A stretch of 64,000 nt of DNA. Source: Histomonas meleagridis. Lineage: Eukaryota; Parabasalia; Tritrichomonadida; Dientamoebidae. Every line of letters begins with the position of its first letter. Within the stretch, counting starts at the first letter, position 1. Below the pieces are notes generated by a model. It made no database searches. It had not been told where the DNA came from and saw nothing but the letters and a program-made list of their open reading frames with translations. The DNA lies in the NCBI GenBank assembly GCA_020186115.1, contig WSYJ01000151.1, forward strand, positions 479,533 to 543,532. Direction: 5' to 3'. This document shows, piece by piece, positions 37,521 through 46,633 of this stretch. The position numbers were made by a program, and so were the translations under genes.

Positions 37521-38879
37521 TTAATTCTGTGTAAATAATACATCACCTACTGTTATAGGTTCTTCATCATGCATTTTTTGTGAATCATCTTCTTTTTCGA
37601 TATCTTCAAAGCAAGCTGCTGCCAAAAGGGATAAAATTAAACCAATATTAATTGGTAACCATAAGGCAAATGAATATAATTTTGGAGGATGTTTTTGCGT
37701 ATCTGATTTGATTTTAGTGTAATTTAACAATAAACCTGAAAGAATATGAAATATTCCGCAACCTGTAAATCCCATAAAATTGACGAGTCCTATTGCAGAA
37801 GCAGATTTTGAGCACTCAAATGTTTCACGCACAAAAGGAAACAAAACAGAAGCACATGCACCTGTGCTAATTGCAAATAAAAATAATAAAGCAAAAATCC
37901 ATCCAAATAAAAGTTTTTCATTAATTTCTGATATGATAGAAGATACAACAATAGCAACAAAAGATCCACAAAATAAAACCCATTTTCTTGTTCTTAAAAA
38001 ATTTGATAAAATTGGTAACAATAATACACCAACAATAAATGCAATAGATAAACCTAAAAGAATAATTCCTTTGTCAAAATTTGGAAATACTTCATCAATA
38101 TAACAACCACTGTAAAAAGAAGCTAAATTATAATAACTTCCATTACTAAAGAAATTATATAAACTAAATAACCAATATTCTTTTGTTTTAATTATGCTTT
38201 TAAAATTCTTAAATAGAACCACTAACAGTTTTTTGAAATTTACTGGGATGATTTGATTTTCATTCATTTCCATATAACCAAATTTAGATGGATATCCACG
38301 TACAAATAACATAACAAGTATACAAACAGTAAAACCAATAATTGAAATACCATAGAATGAGCAACGCCACCCAAATTTGTTTGAAAAAATTTCTAAAGGA
38401 GCTTGTGAAAGAATTGCACCAACACCGCCAAATGCTAAAATTATACCAGAAAGCAAAGCATACCAACTATATTTAAACCAATAACTTAAAACTTTACAAA
38501 CAGGGACATAGGTTAAAGCACATCCAATGCCCACAATTAATCTTCCAACTATAGCAATTGTTATTGTTTTTGATATACCACAAATTAATGATCCTATTGA
38601 TGAAAGAGTTAATGAAATACCAATTAAAAAAGAGGGATCTATTACATCAGCAAAAAGACCTGCAAATGGTTGAAGTACTGCATAAGGCCAAAAAAACATT
38701 GAAGAAAAAATTGTTAATTTTGTTTTGTCAACTCCAAAAGATTTTTCTATTTTATCATATAAAATTGCAGGTAATTGTCGATGAAAGTTTACCAATGCAT
38801 TGCAAATACAACATATTAAGAAAATAACAAATGAGTGAACTTTAAATTTAGTAGAATACACTGGATGATTGCTTTCCAT
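37521..38879 (-). CDS. Major facilitator superfamily transporter
   Basis: This 452-aa protein has twelve predicted membrane segments in two groups of six with a central cytoplasmic loop (about 200-230). The loop after segment 2 (PFAGLFADVIDP) is a weak form of MFS motif A, and GRLIVGIGCALTYVPVCKVL is the expected segment 4 region. Style and length resemble prokaryotic-type MFS anion or organic-acid permeases, but the substrate cannot be assigned. The C-terminal tail is acidic (EDIEKEDDSQ). The ATG at 38879 is a true start. It diverges from the 39-kb coiled-coil gene across a 171-bp space containing TAACGGTTT. Confidence 0.75.
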   Translation of the reverse strand: MESNHPVYSTKFKVHSFVIFLICCICNALVNFHRQLPAILYDKIEKSFGVDKTKLTIFSSMFFWPYAVLQPFAGLFADVIDPSFLIGISLTLSSIGSLICGISKTITIAIVGRLIVGIGCALTYVPVCKVLSYWFKYSWYALLSGIILAFGGVGAILSQAPLEIFSNKFGWRCSFYGISIIGFTVCILVMLFVRGYPSKFGYMEMNENQIIPVNFKKLLVVLFKNFKSIIKTKEYWLFSLYNFFSNGSYYNLASFYSGCYIDEVFPNFDKGIILLGLSIAFIVGVLLLPILSNFLRTRKWVLFCGSFVAIVVSSIISEINEKLLFGWIFALLFLFAISTGACASVLFPFVRETFECSKSASAIGLVNFMGFTGCGIFHILSGLLLNYTKIKSDTQKHPPKLYSFALWLPINIGLILSLLAAACFEDIEKEDDSQKMHDEEPITVGDVLFTQN

Positions 38880-38965
38880 AATATAATGAATGATCAGAAC
38901 GAAAGTTAATGTTTTAAGTACTTTACAGAATAAAATGTATTCAAATTTAACAACTTTTTATTAAA

Positions 38966-38974
38966 TAACGGTTT
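38966..38974 (+). promoter_or_regulatory. TAACGGTTT motif between divergent genes
   Basis: Located 87 bp from the MFS start and 85 bp upstream of the apparent start of the coiled-coil gene at 39051. It may drive either. Confidence 0.45.
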
Positions 38975-39050
38975 TTTTAGTTTTATCAAGATAAACTTCA
39001 GTCAAACAGGAAACCAATTAAGCGTCGATGAAATCGAAGATGATCCCTTC

Positions 39051-40646
39051 TTGGATGAAAACCTTCTTCAGTTGTTAGGTCCTTTAGAAGCTAAAAGTCA
39101 TCTTTCTCTTACAAATTTTCAATACCAAAAGATTTTACTCGATACACAACTTGAAGAACTAAACGAAATAATGAACTCCAAGCAACGGGAAATGCACGAA
39201 GAATCTGTTTCATTTCAGCAAACAATAGAAGAAATTATTAGTGCAATTCGAGAAAAAGTTAAAGTAATCCAAAAACTAGCATCCATTGGGAGTGACCTTT
39301 TAGCACACCATTATGAAAACCAGGGAACTCTTAGTGTTATCGAAAATGCTATTGACGATTTTAATTATGAAGTTAATACTCTCTCCTCAGCTAACGATTA
39401 CTTATCAAGGATACTAGAAAGCAACCAACAACATCTTAAAGAGCTAGAAAGCGAATCAACAAAATTACAAAATCAATATCAAGATCTCGAAAATTCTATA
39501 ACAAAGTTAATTCCCAAAAAAACCAAAACCAAAATCAACAAGCTCAACAAGCAGCTTGTTGACCAAGCCAAAAAAATCAGTAGCATCCAACAAAAATACG
39601 AATCACAAATTACTAATCAAGAGCAAACAATATCTGCACTCAAAGCACAAATCGAAAACGAAGCTCGAGTAGCTGCAATCCAGTCAACTATTGGCAGCCG
39701 AGGGAAAACTCCATTTAAACTTTTGGTTCCGCTTTCGAATTCATTCAGGAAGGACAGCACGTACGAGTTCAACAGCAATCACAACGACGGCAGTAACATC
39801 GATGGAATGTACACGAATATGTCAATCGAAACATGGAAAAGCGAAATCGAAGACTTCACGGAATCGAGTGATTTGAATGCTGCAAATTTGTCTGGATCAA
39901 AGACATACTCGAAGAATTTAACAATCGATGACTCAATACTCGTGGAGAAGAATTCCGGAAGTAGTATAAGTAATCCATTCCAATCAGAAAGCAGTATTAA
40001 GAAGACATTAGCGAGTCAATCAGAAAAAGAAAAAGTATCTCAAAATAGTGACAGAAGTATTTCTTCTAAAAATTATTCTCACAGTATTGAAAGAAGCATG
40101 AATGAAAACAGTGACAAAAGTGATTCTTCTCAAAAATATTCAGAAAACAGTGACAGAAGTTATTCCTCTCAAAAATATTCAGAAAACAGTGACAGAAGTT
40201 ATTCCTCTCAAAAATATTCAGAAAACAGTGACAGAAGTTATTCTTCTCAAAAATATTCAGAAAACAGTGACAGTAACAATTCTTCTCAAAAATATTCAGA
40301 AAACAGTGACAGAAGTTATTCCTCTCAAAAATATTCAGAAAACAGTGACAGTAACAATTCTTCTCAAAAATATTCAGAAAACAGTGACAGAAGTTATTCC
40401 TCTCAAAAATATTCAGAAAACAGTGACAGAAGTTATTCCTCTCAAAAATATTCAGAAAATAGTGACAAAAGTTATTCCTCTCAAAATTATTCAGAAAGCA
40501 ATGAAGGTTCCTATTCGGAATCAAGAAGCACCGCACAATCCAATCAAAGCAAACCAACCAGGAGCACATCAAGTGAAACATCACAAACAAAAACAGAAAG
40601 TACTAGCTCTTACCAATCAGAGAGCTCCACAAGTCGCAACTCATAA
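39051..40646 (+). CDS. Coiled-coil protein with Ser-rich 13-residue tandem repeats
   Basis: This protein has about 530 residues. Residues 1-215 are helical with heptads (LEELNEIMNSKQREMHEE, then long Gln/Leu/Glu helices up to QTISALKAQIENEA). Residues 215-340 are Ser/Asn/Thr-rich. Residues 353-482 are ten copies of NSDRSYSSQKYSE, and the C-terminus is a Ser/Thr tail. A structural or cytoskeletal role with a heavily phosphorylatable tail is plausible. There is no ATG at the 5' end: the frame is open from about 38934, the first codon counted here is a TTG, and the first in-frame ATG comes about 40 codons later (39171). A non-AUG start, an undetected 5' intron or an indel may explain this. No family is recognised. 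Confidence 0.6.
   Translation: MDENLLQLLGPLEAKSHLSLTNFQYQKILLDTQLEELNEIMNSKQREMHEESVSFQQTIEEIISAIREKVKVIQKLASIGSDLLAHHYENQGTLSVIENAIDDFNYEVNTLSSANDYLSRILESNQQHLKELESESTKLQNQYQDLENSITKLIPKKTKTKINKLNKQLVDQAKKISSIQQKYESQITNQEQTISALKAQIENEARVAAIQSTIGSRGKTPFKLLVPLSNSFRKDSTYEFNSNHNDGSNIDGMYTNMSIETWKSEIEDFTESSDLNAANLSGSKTYSKNLTIDDSILVEKNSGSSISNPFQSESSIKKTLASQSEKEKVSQNSDRSISSKNYSHSIERSMNENSDKSDSSQKYSENSDRSYSSQKYSENSDRSYSSQKYSENSDRSYSSQKYSENSDSNNSSQKYSENSDRSYSSQKYSENSDSNNSSQKYSENSDRSYSSQKYSENSDRSYSSQKYSENSDKSYSSQNYSESNEGSYSESRSTAQSNQSKPTRSTSSETSQTKTESTSSYQSESSTSRNS
40107..40496 (+). repeat. 39-bp coding tandem repeat, ten copies
   Basis: Ten head-to-tail units of 39 bp encode NSD-(R/S/K)-(S/N)-(Y/N/D)-SSQKYSE. 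Units differ at few positions (two carry SNNSS), suggesting recent expansion by unequal exchange. All three plus-strand frames and at least one minus-strand frame stay largely open here, which produces long shadow ORFs. Confidence 0.9.
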
Positions 40647-41024
40647 ATTGAACGATCTGTAATTTTATTTCATCTGCTATGAAGTACAAGCAGTACATCA
40701 CATAAATTTAAAATAATATTTTGTTCGAATAAAAAAAAATTTTTTTATTTTAACAATGAATAAAAAATAAATATGTGAGAATCAAAAAAATGTTTTTCTA
40801 ATGTTAATATTCCATAAATTTATTGTTTTCTTCATGATAAAATTCAATAAATTGGTTTTATGTTTTCTGACCGATAGGAATTTCAATATGATAAAGGGAG
40901 TTTCCATTTGAAAAACTTCCTATATTGAATTTCCTATCGGCGCATGTCAGAAAAATATCGTTAAACAATTTTTGAATCGCAATCGATAAAGAATTCAAAA
41001 TTCATTCACACAAAATTCGCCAAA
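40647..41024. other. Intergenic region containing a long hairpin
   Basis: No gene. It contains the 70-bp inverted repeat at 40871-40940 and an ATCGTTAAAC-like sequence near 40966, about 60 bp before the next ATG. Confidence 0.5.
40871..40940. repeat. Inverted repeat / hairpin, 19-bp arms
   Basis: The left arm CCGATAGGAATTTCAATAT (40871-40889) and the right arm at 40922-40940 are reverse complements with one mismatch. The loop itself holds a second, weaker pairing (GGGAGTTT with AAACTTCC). The arms are flanked by CTGA and TCAG. It could be a foldback (MITE-like) element or a regulatory structure upstream of the bZIP-like gene. Confidence 0.6.
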
Positions 41025-41357
41025 ATGTCCTTCGCCAAGCAAGAATTCTTTTTTGACCCCATTGACCAGTTAACTCACGACAGCGAAACTAACGAAGAAC
41101 AGTTAATTAATTCAAAATCGATATCTCATGAAGTTTACCAACAATTTCAAACATCACATAAACTATCAAAACAACAGAAAAAGAAGAAAGGAGAATACCT
41201 CAAAAAGCTTAACGAAGAAAACAAACAGTTACGAAACTTAATTATCGAACTTGAAAGAAAGATATCAACAAAAGAGGCAGAAAATTCTCTTCTCCAGAAC
41301 CAACTTACCTTCTTTAAACAACAGCTTCCGGCAAGCCAAGACCAAAACGCTGGTTAG
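41025..41357 (+). CDS. bZIP-like coiled-coil protein
   Basis: The protein has 110 residues, with an acidic N-terminus (FFFDPIDQL) and then residues 40-100 reading LSKQQKKKKGEYLKKLNEEN and a leucine-zipper-like heptad series ending NSLLQNQLTFFKQQLP. The KKKKGEYLKKLNEENKQLR junction is typical for the basic-to-zipper transition of bZIP factors. The invariant Asn and Arg of the basic region are not visible, so DNA binding is uncertain. It may be a bZIP derivative or a simple coiled-coil protein. The ATG at 41025 is a true start. Confidence 0.55.
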   Translation: MSFAKQEFFFDPIDQLTHDSETNEEQLINSKSISHEVYQQFQTSHKLSKQQKKKKGEYLKKLNEENKQLRNLIIELERKISTKEAENSLLQNQLTFFKQQLPASQDQNAG

Positions 41358-41438
41358 GATGTTGATTTATTTTTAAAAAATGTTTTCAATTCATTCTTTT
41401 TTATACATAAATAAGTTGTTTTTGCTGTTAACAGTAAT

Positions 41439-43304
41439 TTACAATCCAAAAAACGCCTTTAAAGCATCATCATTTTCAGGCAACTTCCTTTTTGGTTTGT
41501 GAGATTCATGTTGTTTTTTCTTGCTCTGAGACGCTTCTTTACTGGTTTTGTTCGCCACCTCTATCTTGAGAGCCTGTGTTTTGAACAATTTTCCAGAAAG
41601 AGACAAGAATTTCATTGCATCAGATGTATCTTTTACATCTATGAAACCCCATCCTTTTGTTTTTGTGCTTGTTTCCTCTCTTCCTCTTTTGCTCTCATTT
41701 GCCAGTCTTAACTTGAAATCACTGATTCCCGTATTTTCTTTGAGATATTTCAATAATTCTTCTGGTGAAGCAGCCGATGAGAACTTAATGAAAAGAGTAA
41801 ATTTCTGCTTATTTTCATGTGGCTTTACATCAAGTTTCGCTCCATTGAATTCGATTCCGTTGAATTTTTCAACGGCGGTTTGAGCATCTTTTTGAAAGCG
41901 AAATTGAATGAAACCGAACAGGGTACCCCGGTGACCGTTTTTTAATCTGATTGCTTCAACTTCACCAACTTGAGAAAACAACTTGAAGAGATCATTTTCT
42001 GTTTCATCCCCATCAGACCTCACGATGTTTGCAACAAAAATAGTTCGCTGATCATATTCATCAGATGTGGTTATAGTATGTTTTTCGATTGATTTCAACT
42101 CATTTAATCTCTGCAATACTTCCTGGTAATGTTCTCCTCCATGTGAGCTTTCGAAAATCATCCATTTTTGCATTAGTTGTGGAAGATTTATTGTCAAATT
42201 CTGAGATGCACGCAAATAAACATTCCGAGCTTCTTCAAGCTCTTTTAGTTCTATGTGGTAATCAGCAATTCTTGTCCATAGTTCAATACATTGGTTATTT
42301 CTATTTAACCCATTTTCCAAAACCGCCAAAACCTCCATTTTGGGGCACCCCTGTGATTTCATTAATTCGAACAACAAAATTGTTGGCCAAATCCAATTAT
42401 CTCCATCATTAAACACCTTTTGTTGAAGAGCGTATTGAACTGTTGATATAGATTTTTCAGGCGCCATTGAAATTAGTTGTCCAAGTAAAATTTGTGCTTC
42501 ATTTGCATTGTCCATGAAATTAAAACCATTCGTTTCGCAATTTCCTGTGATTTGGCATCGAAGCGACCACAGAAGTCCAGACTTCGGACAAAACCTTACC
42601 GCGCGTGCAGAAAGTTCAGGAGATGGGAAGTTGCTTAAGTAACTAAACCAAATCGTTGGATTATATGGATGAAATGTGAGAGCTCTTTCGAAGAAACTTT
42701 TTGTAGGGTATTCCCTTAGAAGAGCGAGTGCACTCGACTCTCGTTGGAAGTCATTCTTGTGTAATGAAAGGATTTGTGCTGTTTGGATGGCTTCTTTTGG
42801 TGGTTCAAAATCTTTATACTGTTCTTTTTCATTTTCGGGAAGACACGCAAGCTCAAGTGCGTACTCGGCTTTTATAGTTTCATAATCTGGCACAGGAAGT
42901 GATAGTTGTTGTTGATAGATCTCGATGAATTTATCTGGTTTGACTTTGCGATACTCATCCCATATGAAATTGTCAAATTCACCAATTAATGGAATTGATG
43001 ATTCAATTTCAGTGATTTTGTCTTTTGAATGATCAATTTTGAATTGATGAATTCGTTTAGATAAAGGAAGATCTCTAAGTGCAAGCGAAATAAGGTAATC
43101 GTAAATTTCTGATCCTTCCTTTTTGTACTCATCTGTTAGCCAATCAATCCACATTTGCTCATCAAGAGAAAAACTTTCAATATATTTAAGTCTGTACTCT
43201 CTTGCTTCATCAAACCTTGAATTAGATCTCAAGAAGTCAATCAACTCCTTAAAGTTTTCTGGATTGGGATCATTTGTAAATTTTTGCTTGAGATCAACTT
43301 CCAT
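41439..43304 (-). CDS. U6 snRNP recycling factor, SART3/Prp24-like (HAT repeats + 2 RRMs)
   Basis: This 621-aa protein is likely to help re-form U4/U6 snRNPs during spliceosome recycling. Residues 1-390 are helical HAT-type repeats (MWIDWLTDEYKK, NFIWDEYRKV, PTIWFSYLSN, LWTRIADYHIEL, MQKWMIFESSHG). RRM1 at about 415-495 has RNP2 IFVANI and RNP1-like TLFGFIQF. RRM2 follows at about 498-580 (TLFIKFSS, KGWGFIDV). The tail is Lys/Ser-rich and ends ENDDALKAFFGL, resembling the C-terminal motif by which Prp24 and SART3 contact the Lsm2-8 ring. AAACGGCC lies just upstream of the ATG at 43304. No breaks are seen. Confidence 0.8.
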   Translation of the reverse strand: MEVDLKQKFTNDPNPENFKELIDFLRSNSRFDEAREYRLKYIESFSLDEQMWIDWLTDEYKKEGSEIYDYLISLALRDLPLSKRIHQFKIDHSKDKITEIESSIPLIGEFDNFIWDEYRKVKPDKFIEIYQQQLSLPVPDYETIKAEYALELACLPENEKEQYKDFEPPKEAIQTAQILSLHKNDFQRESSALALLREYPTKSFFERALTFHPYNPTIWFSYLSNFPSPELSARAVRFCPKSGLLWSLRCQITGNCETNGFNFMDNANEAQILLGQLISMAPEKSISTVQYALQQKVFNDGDNWIWPTILLFELMKSQGCPKMEVLAVLENGLNRNNQCIELWTRIADYHIELKELEEARNVYLRASQNLTINLPQLMQKWMIFESSHGGEHYQEVLQRLNELKSIEKHTITTSDEYDQRTIFVANIVRSDGDETENDLFKLFSQVGEVEAIRLKNGHRGTLFGFIQFRFQKDAQTAVEKFNGIEFNGAKLDVKPHENKQKFTLFIKFSSAASPEELLKYLKENTGISDFKLRLANESKRGREETSTKTKGWGFIDVKDTSDAMKFLSLSGKLFKTQALKIEVANKTSKEASQSKKKQHESHKPKRKLPENDDALKAFFGL

Positions 43305-43311
43305 TTTGAAA

Positions 43312-43318
43312 TAAACGG
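43312..43318 (-). promoter_or_regulatory. AAACGG-type motif upstream of the SART3/Prp24-like gene
   Basis: Plus-strand TAAACGG begins 8 bp from the ATG at 43304; orientation is opposite to the gene. Confidence 0.35.
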
Positions 43319-43739
43319 CCCCTCAACCATAAGGACCGATATATTCAAAGAATCAATTTCATAGCTTTACAATAATGTAAAGTATTCATTCTACTTTACA
43401 ATAAAGGCCACTTTTAACAATAAATATAACAGCTCTAAGGTTTTGGTGGTTGATATCAAAACGATGCATTAAATTGTTTTTCACACTGATTTTTTATTTT
43501 GCACTTTATTATAAAAATTACTTTCAGCAGTACTAAATTAGGACTAAGTGAAATAAAAACAGAAAAAAATGGACGTTAAAAATACGTTAAAAAAGTCGGT
43601 TATGTTACATTCCATCCAAACTAAATTCCTAATGATGATATTGCCACCACAGGAGATAAAAATTTTAATGATCCATCAACCTACTTGAAATTCTATCTTG
43701 AGCTTGAGAAAAACTATATACAGTTTAACTGAAGAAAAC

Positions 43740-44370
43740 TCCCAGGTATGGGTTTTTAAAGTTTTGGGATACAAATTTTCCTGATACATTTAATATTATT
43801 ATAGGTAACATCGTTTATAATGCATTTTCATCACCAAAACATGAATTTGATATTTACTTAAATTTTTTAAAAACACTTCAAATGAAAGAAGAAGAAATTA
43901 ATCAAAATATAATTAAATTATATCGATTTTTATCAAACGTATATCTACAATGAACACACAAGAATCATATTATTTAATCGAGAAAATGATTGAACAAAAT
44001 TTAATTGATAAAAACGTCACAAAAAATATTAGATCAAAATATTTTTATCATTATAAAGCAAAAGAAGAAAACCATATGACATATTGGTTTAATAGAAATG
44101 ATCCAATAGAAAGACACTTTTTGGATCATTATGAAGAACTTTCTAAGAATGATTGGGAGTATCATAAGAAGTATATTAATGAAGGGCATAGTCCAAATGA
44201 AATTGCGAAAATAAATCTAAATGATGAAATAGAAAAACTTCAAACAAATTTTGATATTAACCAAACAATCAAACCATCACTTTATGAAAAATGTTCATTC
44301 ATAAATAAAAGAAAATGTTTCATTAATTGATTATGTAGCAATTTTTCTTCTGTTATATTGAATATCAAAA
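43740..44370 (+). pseudogene. Degenerate DUF3447-ankyrin copy (locus 3)
   Basis: Matches the family over the N-terminal and DUF3447 regions in shifting frames. FDIYLNFLKTLQMKEEEINQ (43849-43908) corresponds to the YIDYLETIQTKEEELNQ segment of locus 1. An open stretch from an ATG at 43950 then gives QESYYLIEKMIEQNLIDKNV, LSKNDWEYHKKYINEGHSPN and IKPSLYEKCSFINKRK, before a frameshift and stop near 44330. Relative to locus 1 it has lost the second half of the module and all ankyrin repeats, and a short deletion removes the residues after KLQ. It is clearly nonfunctional as a full protein. Confidence 0.7.
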
Positions 44371-44827
44371 TTAAAAAACAAAAGCAAAAAGAACAAAATA
44401 TAGATGAATACGAAGAAAATATTAATATTCATTCAGTAACATTAATGAAACAGATAATTTTTTCAGTATGAACGAATAGTTTATATATTGATGAAGATCC
44501 ATTGGCCTACGACTTTAAAGAAGAAAAATTTATAAATCATATATAAACAAACAAATCTTCAAAACAAAGTGATTTTTTTTTTCATTTGTCAATTATTCAA
44601 TGAACAAGTTTTCAAGTTAAACTCACCAATGGAAATCATTGATCTAAATTCGATATATGTCACGAAACAACTTTAACCATGAACAAAACTGCTGATAATT
44701 CTAAACTTTAAGTTTCCATTTTAGTTCAATTAATATTGAAAAATGGCTTTCAAAGTATAACAATAATAAAATAAAACCTTTTGTTATTTAAAAATTTTTA
44801 CACACATTAAATTTACATCTCTCAGAC
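44371..44827. other. Intergenic, no gene seen
   Basis: AT-rich flank between the degenerate copy and the bromodomain-like gene. No motif is recognised. Confidence 0.45.
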
Positions 44828-45505
44828 CTATGTACTGCTTTTGATTTTCTTCTGGACAAATTTTTCTGCTAATTTAAATGTTTTTGGATGCAATGATAGA
44901 ACATTTAAAGACGATATCTCTTCGTTTTTGTAAAGTTCTGGTTGTTGGCTTGCAATGAGTTTCATGAGAGCTTTATGATCTTTTGGATTTTTCATCTTTT
45001 TAGTATTTGAAATGAAATCAGAAATTTGTTTTTCGTCAGGAAGTTGTATAAAGAATTTTTCATCACCTCTTAACCCAATTGAGTTTGGTATGACATTTTC
45101 AGGAAATGTTTCATTTAATTTAACTAATTTGTTATTTAGATAAGTAATTTCTTTATACCATTGTTTCACTGAAGACAAACCACCTGCTAAATCTTTAAAT
45201 ATTTTTTTGTATAATTGTTGCGACTCAGCAGCAACATAATACATATAATCATCTTCATCAAAAATCTCAAGAAAAATTTCAAAAATGCTATTAATTTTGG
45301 AAGTTAACTCTTCTAGTGATTTTATTTTTGATGATTTAACTTCATTATAAATTTTCTTTATATTTGTTGGATTTTTTATTTTTTTCTTAAAAATTGCTTT
45401 ATGCTCTTTATCCACAAATAGGCTTCCTATGAATGGGTCAGTGATTGGATGCTTCATTAATTCCTCTAATTTTTGCAGAGCAATTTTTTTTATTTTTTCA
45501 TTCAT
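44828..45505 (-). CDS. Bromodomain-like protein
   Basis: This 225-aa protein starts at the ATG at 45505 (a GTG extends the frame four codons). Residues 10-110 follow a bromodomain outline: HPITDPFIGSLFVDKEHKAI in place of the ZA loop 'PF..PVD', an I-x-NPTNIKKIY turn in place of 'I-x-x-PMDL-x-T-I', and a long helix with the DDDYMYYVAAESQQLYK segment where the acetyl-lysine-binding Asn would lie. The key Asn is not certain. The C-terminal half (GLRGDEKFFIQLPDEKQISD) resembles an NET/ET-like helical region seen after divergent trichomonad bromodomains. Histone or acetyl-Lys reading is inferred only. Confidence 0.5.
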   Translation of the reverse strand: MNEKIKKIALQKLEELMKHPITDPFIGSLFVDKEHKAIFKKKIKNPTNIKKIYNEVKSSKIKSLEELTSKINSIFEIFLEIFDEDDYMYYVAAESQQLYKKIFKDLAGGLSSVKQWYKEITYLNNKLVKLNETFPENVIPNSIGLRGDEKFFIQLPDEKQISDFISNTKKMKNPKDHKALMKLIASQQPELYKNEEISSLNVLSLHPKTFKLAEKFVQKKIKSST

Positions 45506-45752
45506 TTTAAATGTCACTTTTATTTACAACTAATTCCCAATAACGAAAAAAGAAATCATAACGCAAATAATTCGTCACTAAATTGGTTAAACACTCATCA
45601 CAAATGAGATAACACATAACACTAATGAATAACATTATGAATGAGATTATACATACCATATGATATAAATTCAGATATCAACATTAAACAAAAACATTAA
45701 ATTGTTGTTTTTTACTATTTTGCCCTACCTCTCTTCTCCATTTTTGTTTGAT

Positions 45753-45956
45753 TTACTTACTAAATATTTTCTTTGGTTTCATACCGAAATCTGATCCGAT
45801 TGCAAAACGATCAATATCTTTTATGAAATCATTGTCGATTCTATCTGGTGATAATATCAAGTTTTCATATTTTAAGCAAAATTCGTGTTCTAAATTTGAG
45901 AATTCGTAAATGAAATTTAAAATCATTAACTTTTCCCAATTTTCGAATTTAGTTTT
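45753..45956 (-). pseudogene. C-terminal relic of an unidentified gene
   Basis: An open frame of 67 codons without a start follows a TAA at 45957-45959 and ends TAA at 45753-45755. It reads ENWEKLMILNFIYEFSNLEH and ends DFGMKPKKIFSK. Composition and codon choice look coding, but there is no recognisable fold. It could also be a short gene with the internal ATG as start. Confidence 0.35.
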
Positions 45957-46633
45957 TTAAGGTTACTCAGAATTCCACAATTACCATATGGTAATGTTAA
46001 TTGAATGAAAACTCGTTTTTCCGCTGACTGTAGTTTCCACGTCCAAGGTTTCGTTGAAAAGGGAAATAATTATTTAAAAAATTAATCTATGAAAGCCTCG
46101 ACTTATAATTTCATCTCAGCTTTGTTCAGTTCCTCATAAGATGCCCAAAATGCAAGGGTAACAAAACCTCTTATGTTCATATTATTCAATATTTATTCAA
46201 TAGACAAAAAATTGCACTTCATATTTTTTTATATCACAAGTCTGAAAATCTATTCAAATTCATTTATGAGTTGGAACAAGATTGAATACTTATCAAAATT
46301 CAAAAAGCTCGTTCATTACGGTTGGCATGTCTGAAAACAGTGACATATAACACACACACAGCGGGGCCTCCATTCCTTCGGAATTTCAGCCCGGTTATAA
46401 AAAGATATATCATTTGCAGAATTACTTTGTCACAAGGACCGGTTTAATTACAAAAAATTAATTATTTAAGACTTTGCTATGTGCTGATTTTATTTTTGAA
46501 TGTTTGAATTTTGGAGTATATATCCTTACATGATAATGATAAATATTAGGTTTTTAAAAGTTAGTATTTTGAATACACATATATATCTAACATAATAATG
46601 ATAATTCATATTACTTCAAAAATTATATTTTAA
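45957..46633. other. Spacer before the virus-like element
   Basis: No gene. It includes a short G/C-richer patch around 46360-46400 (AGCGGGGCCTCC and a CCTTCGG-AAT-type palindrome) that may be part of an element end or a relic. The exact left boundary of the Polinton-like element was not found. Confidence 0.4.

Noticed and set aside
40107-40496. CRISPR-like array
   Set aside because: Units are contiguous with no unique spacers, and encode a regular protein repeat in a eukaryotic gene.
40066-40662. Long ORFs on the opposite strand and in a second frame over the 39-bp repeats
   Set aside because: 39 is a multiple of 3, so a repeat without stops in one copy stays open in every frame; the encoded sequences are monotonous shadows.
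46340-46410. tRNA or rRNA fragment in the G/C-richer patch
   Set aside because: No cloverleaf, A-box/B-box pair or rRNA core sequence could be found.
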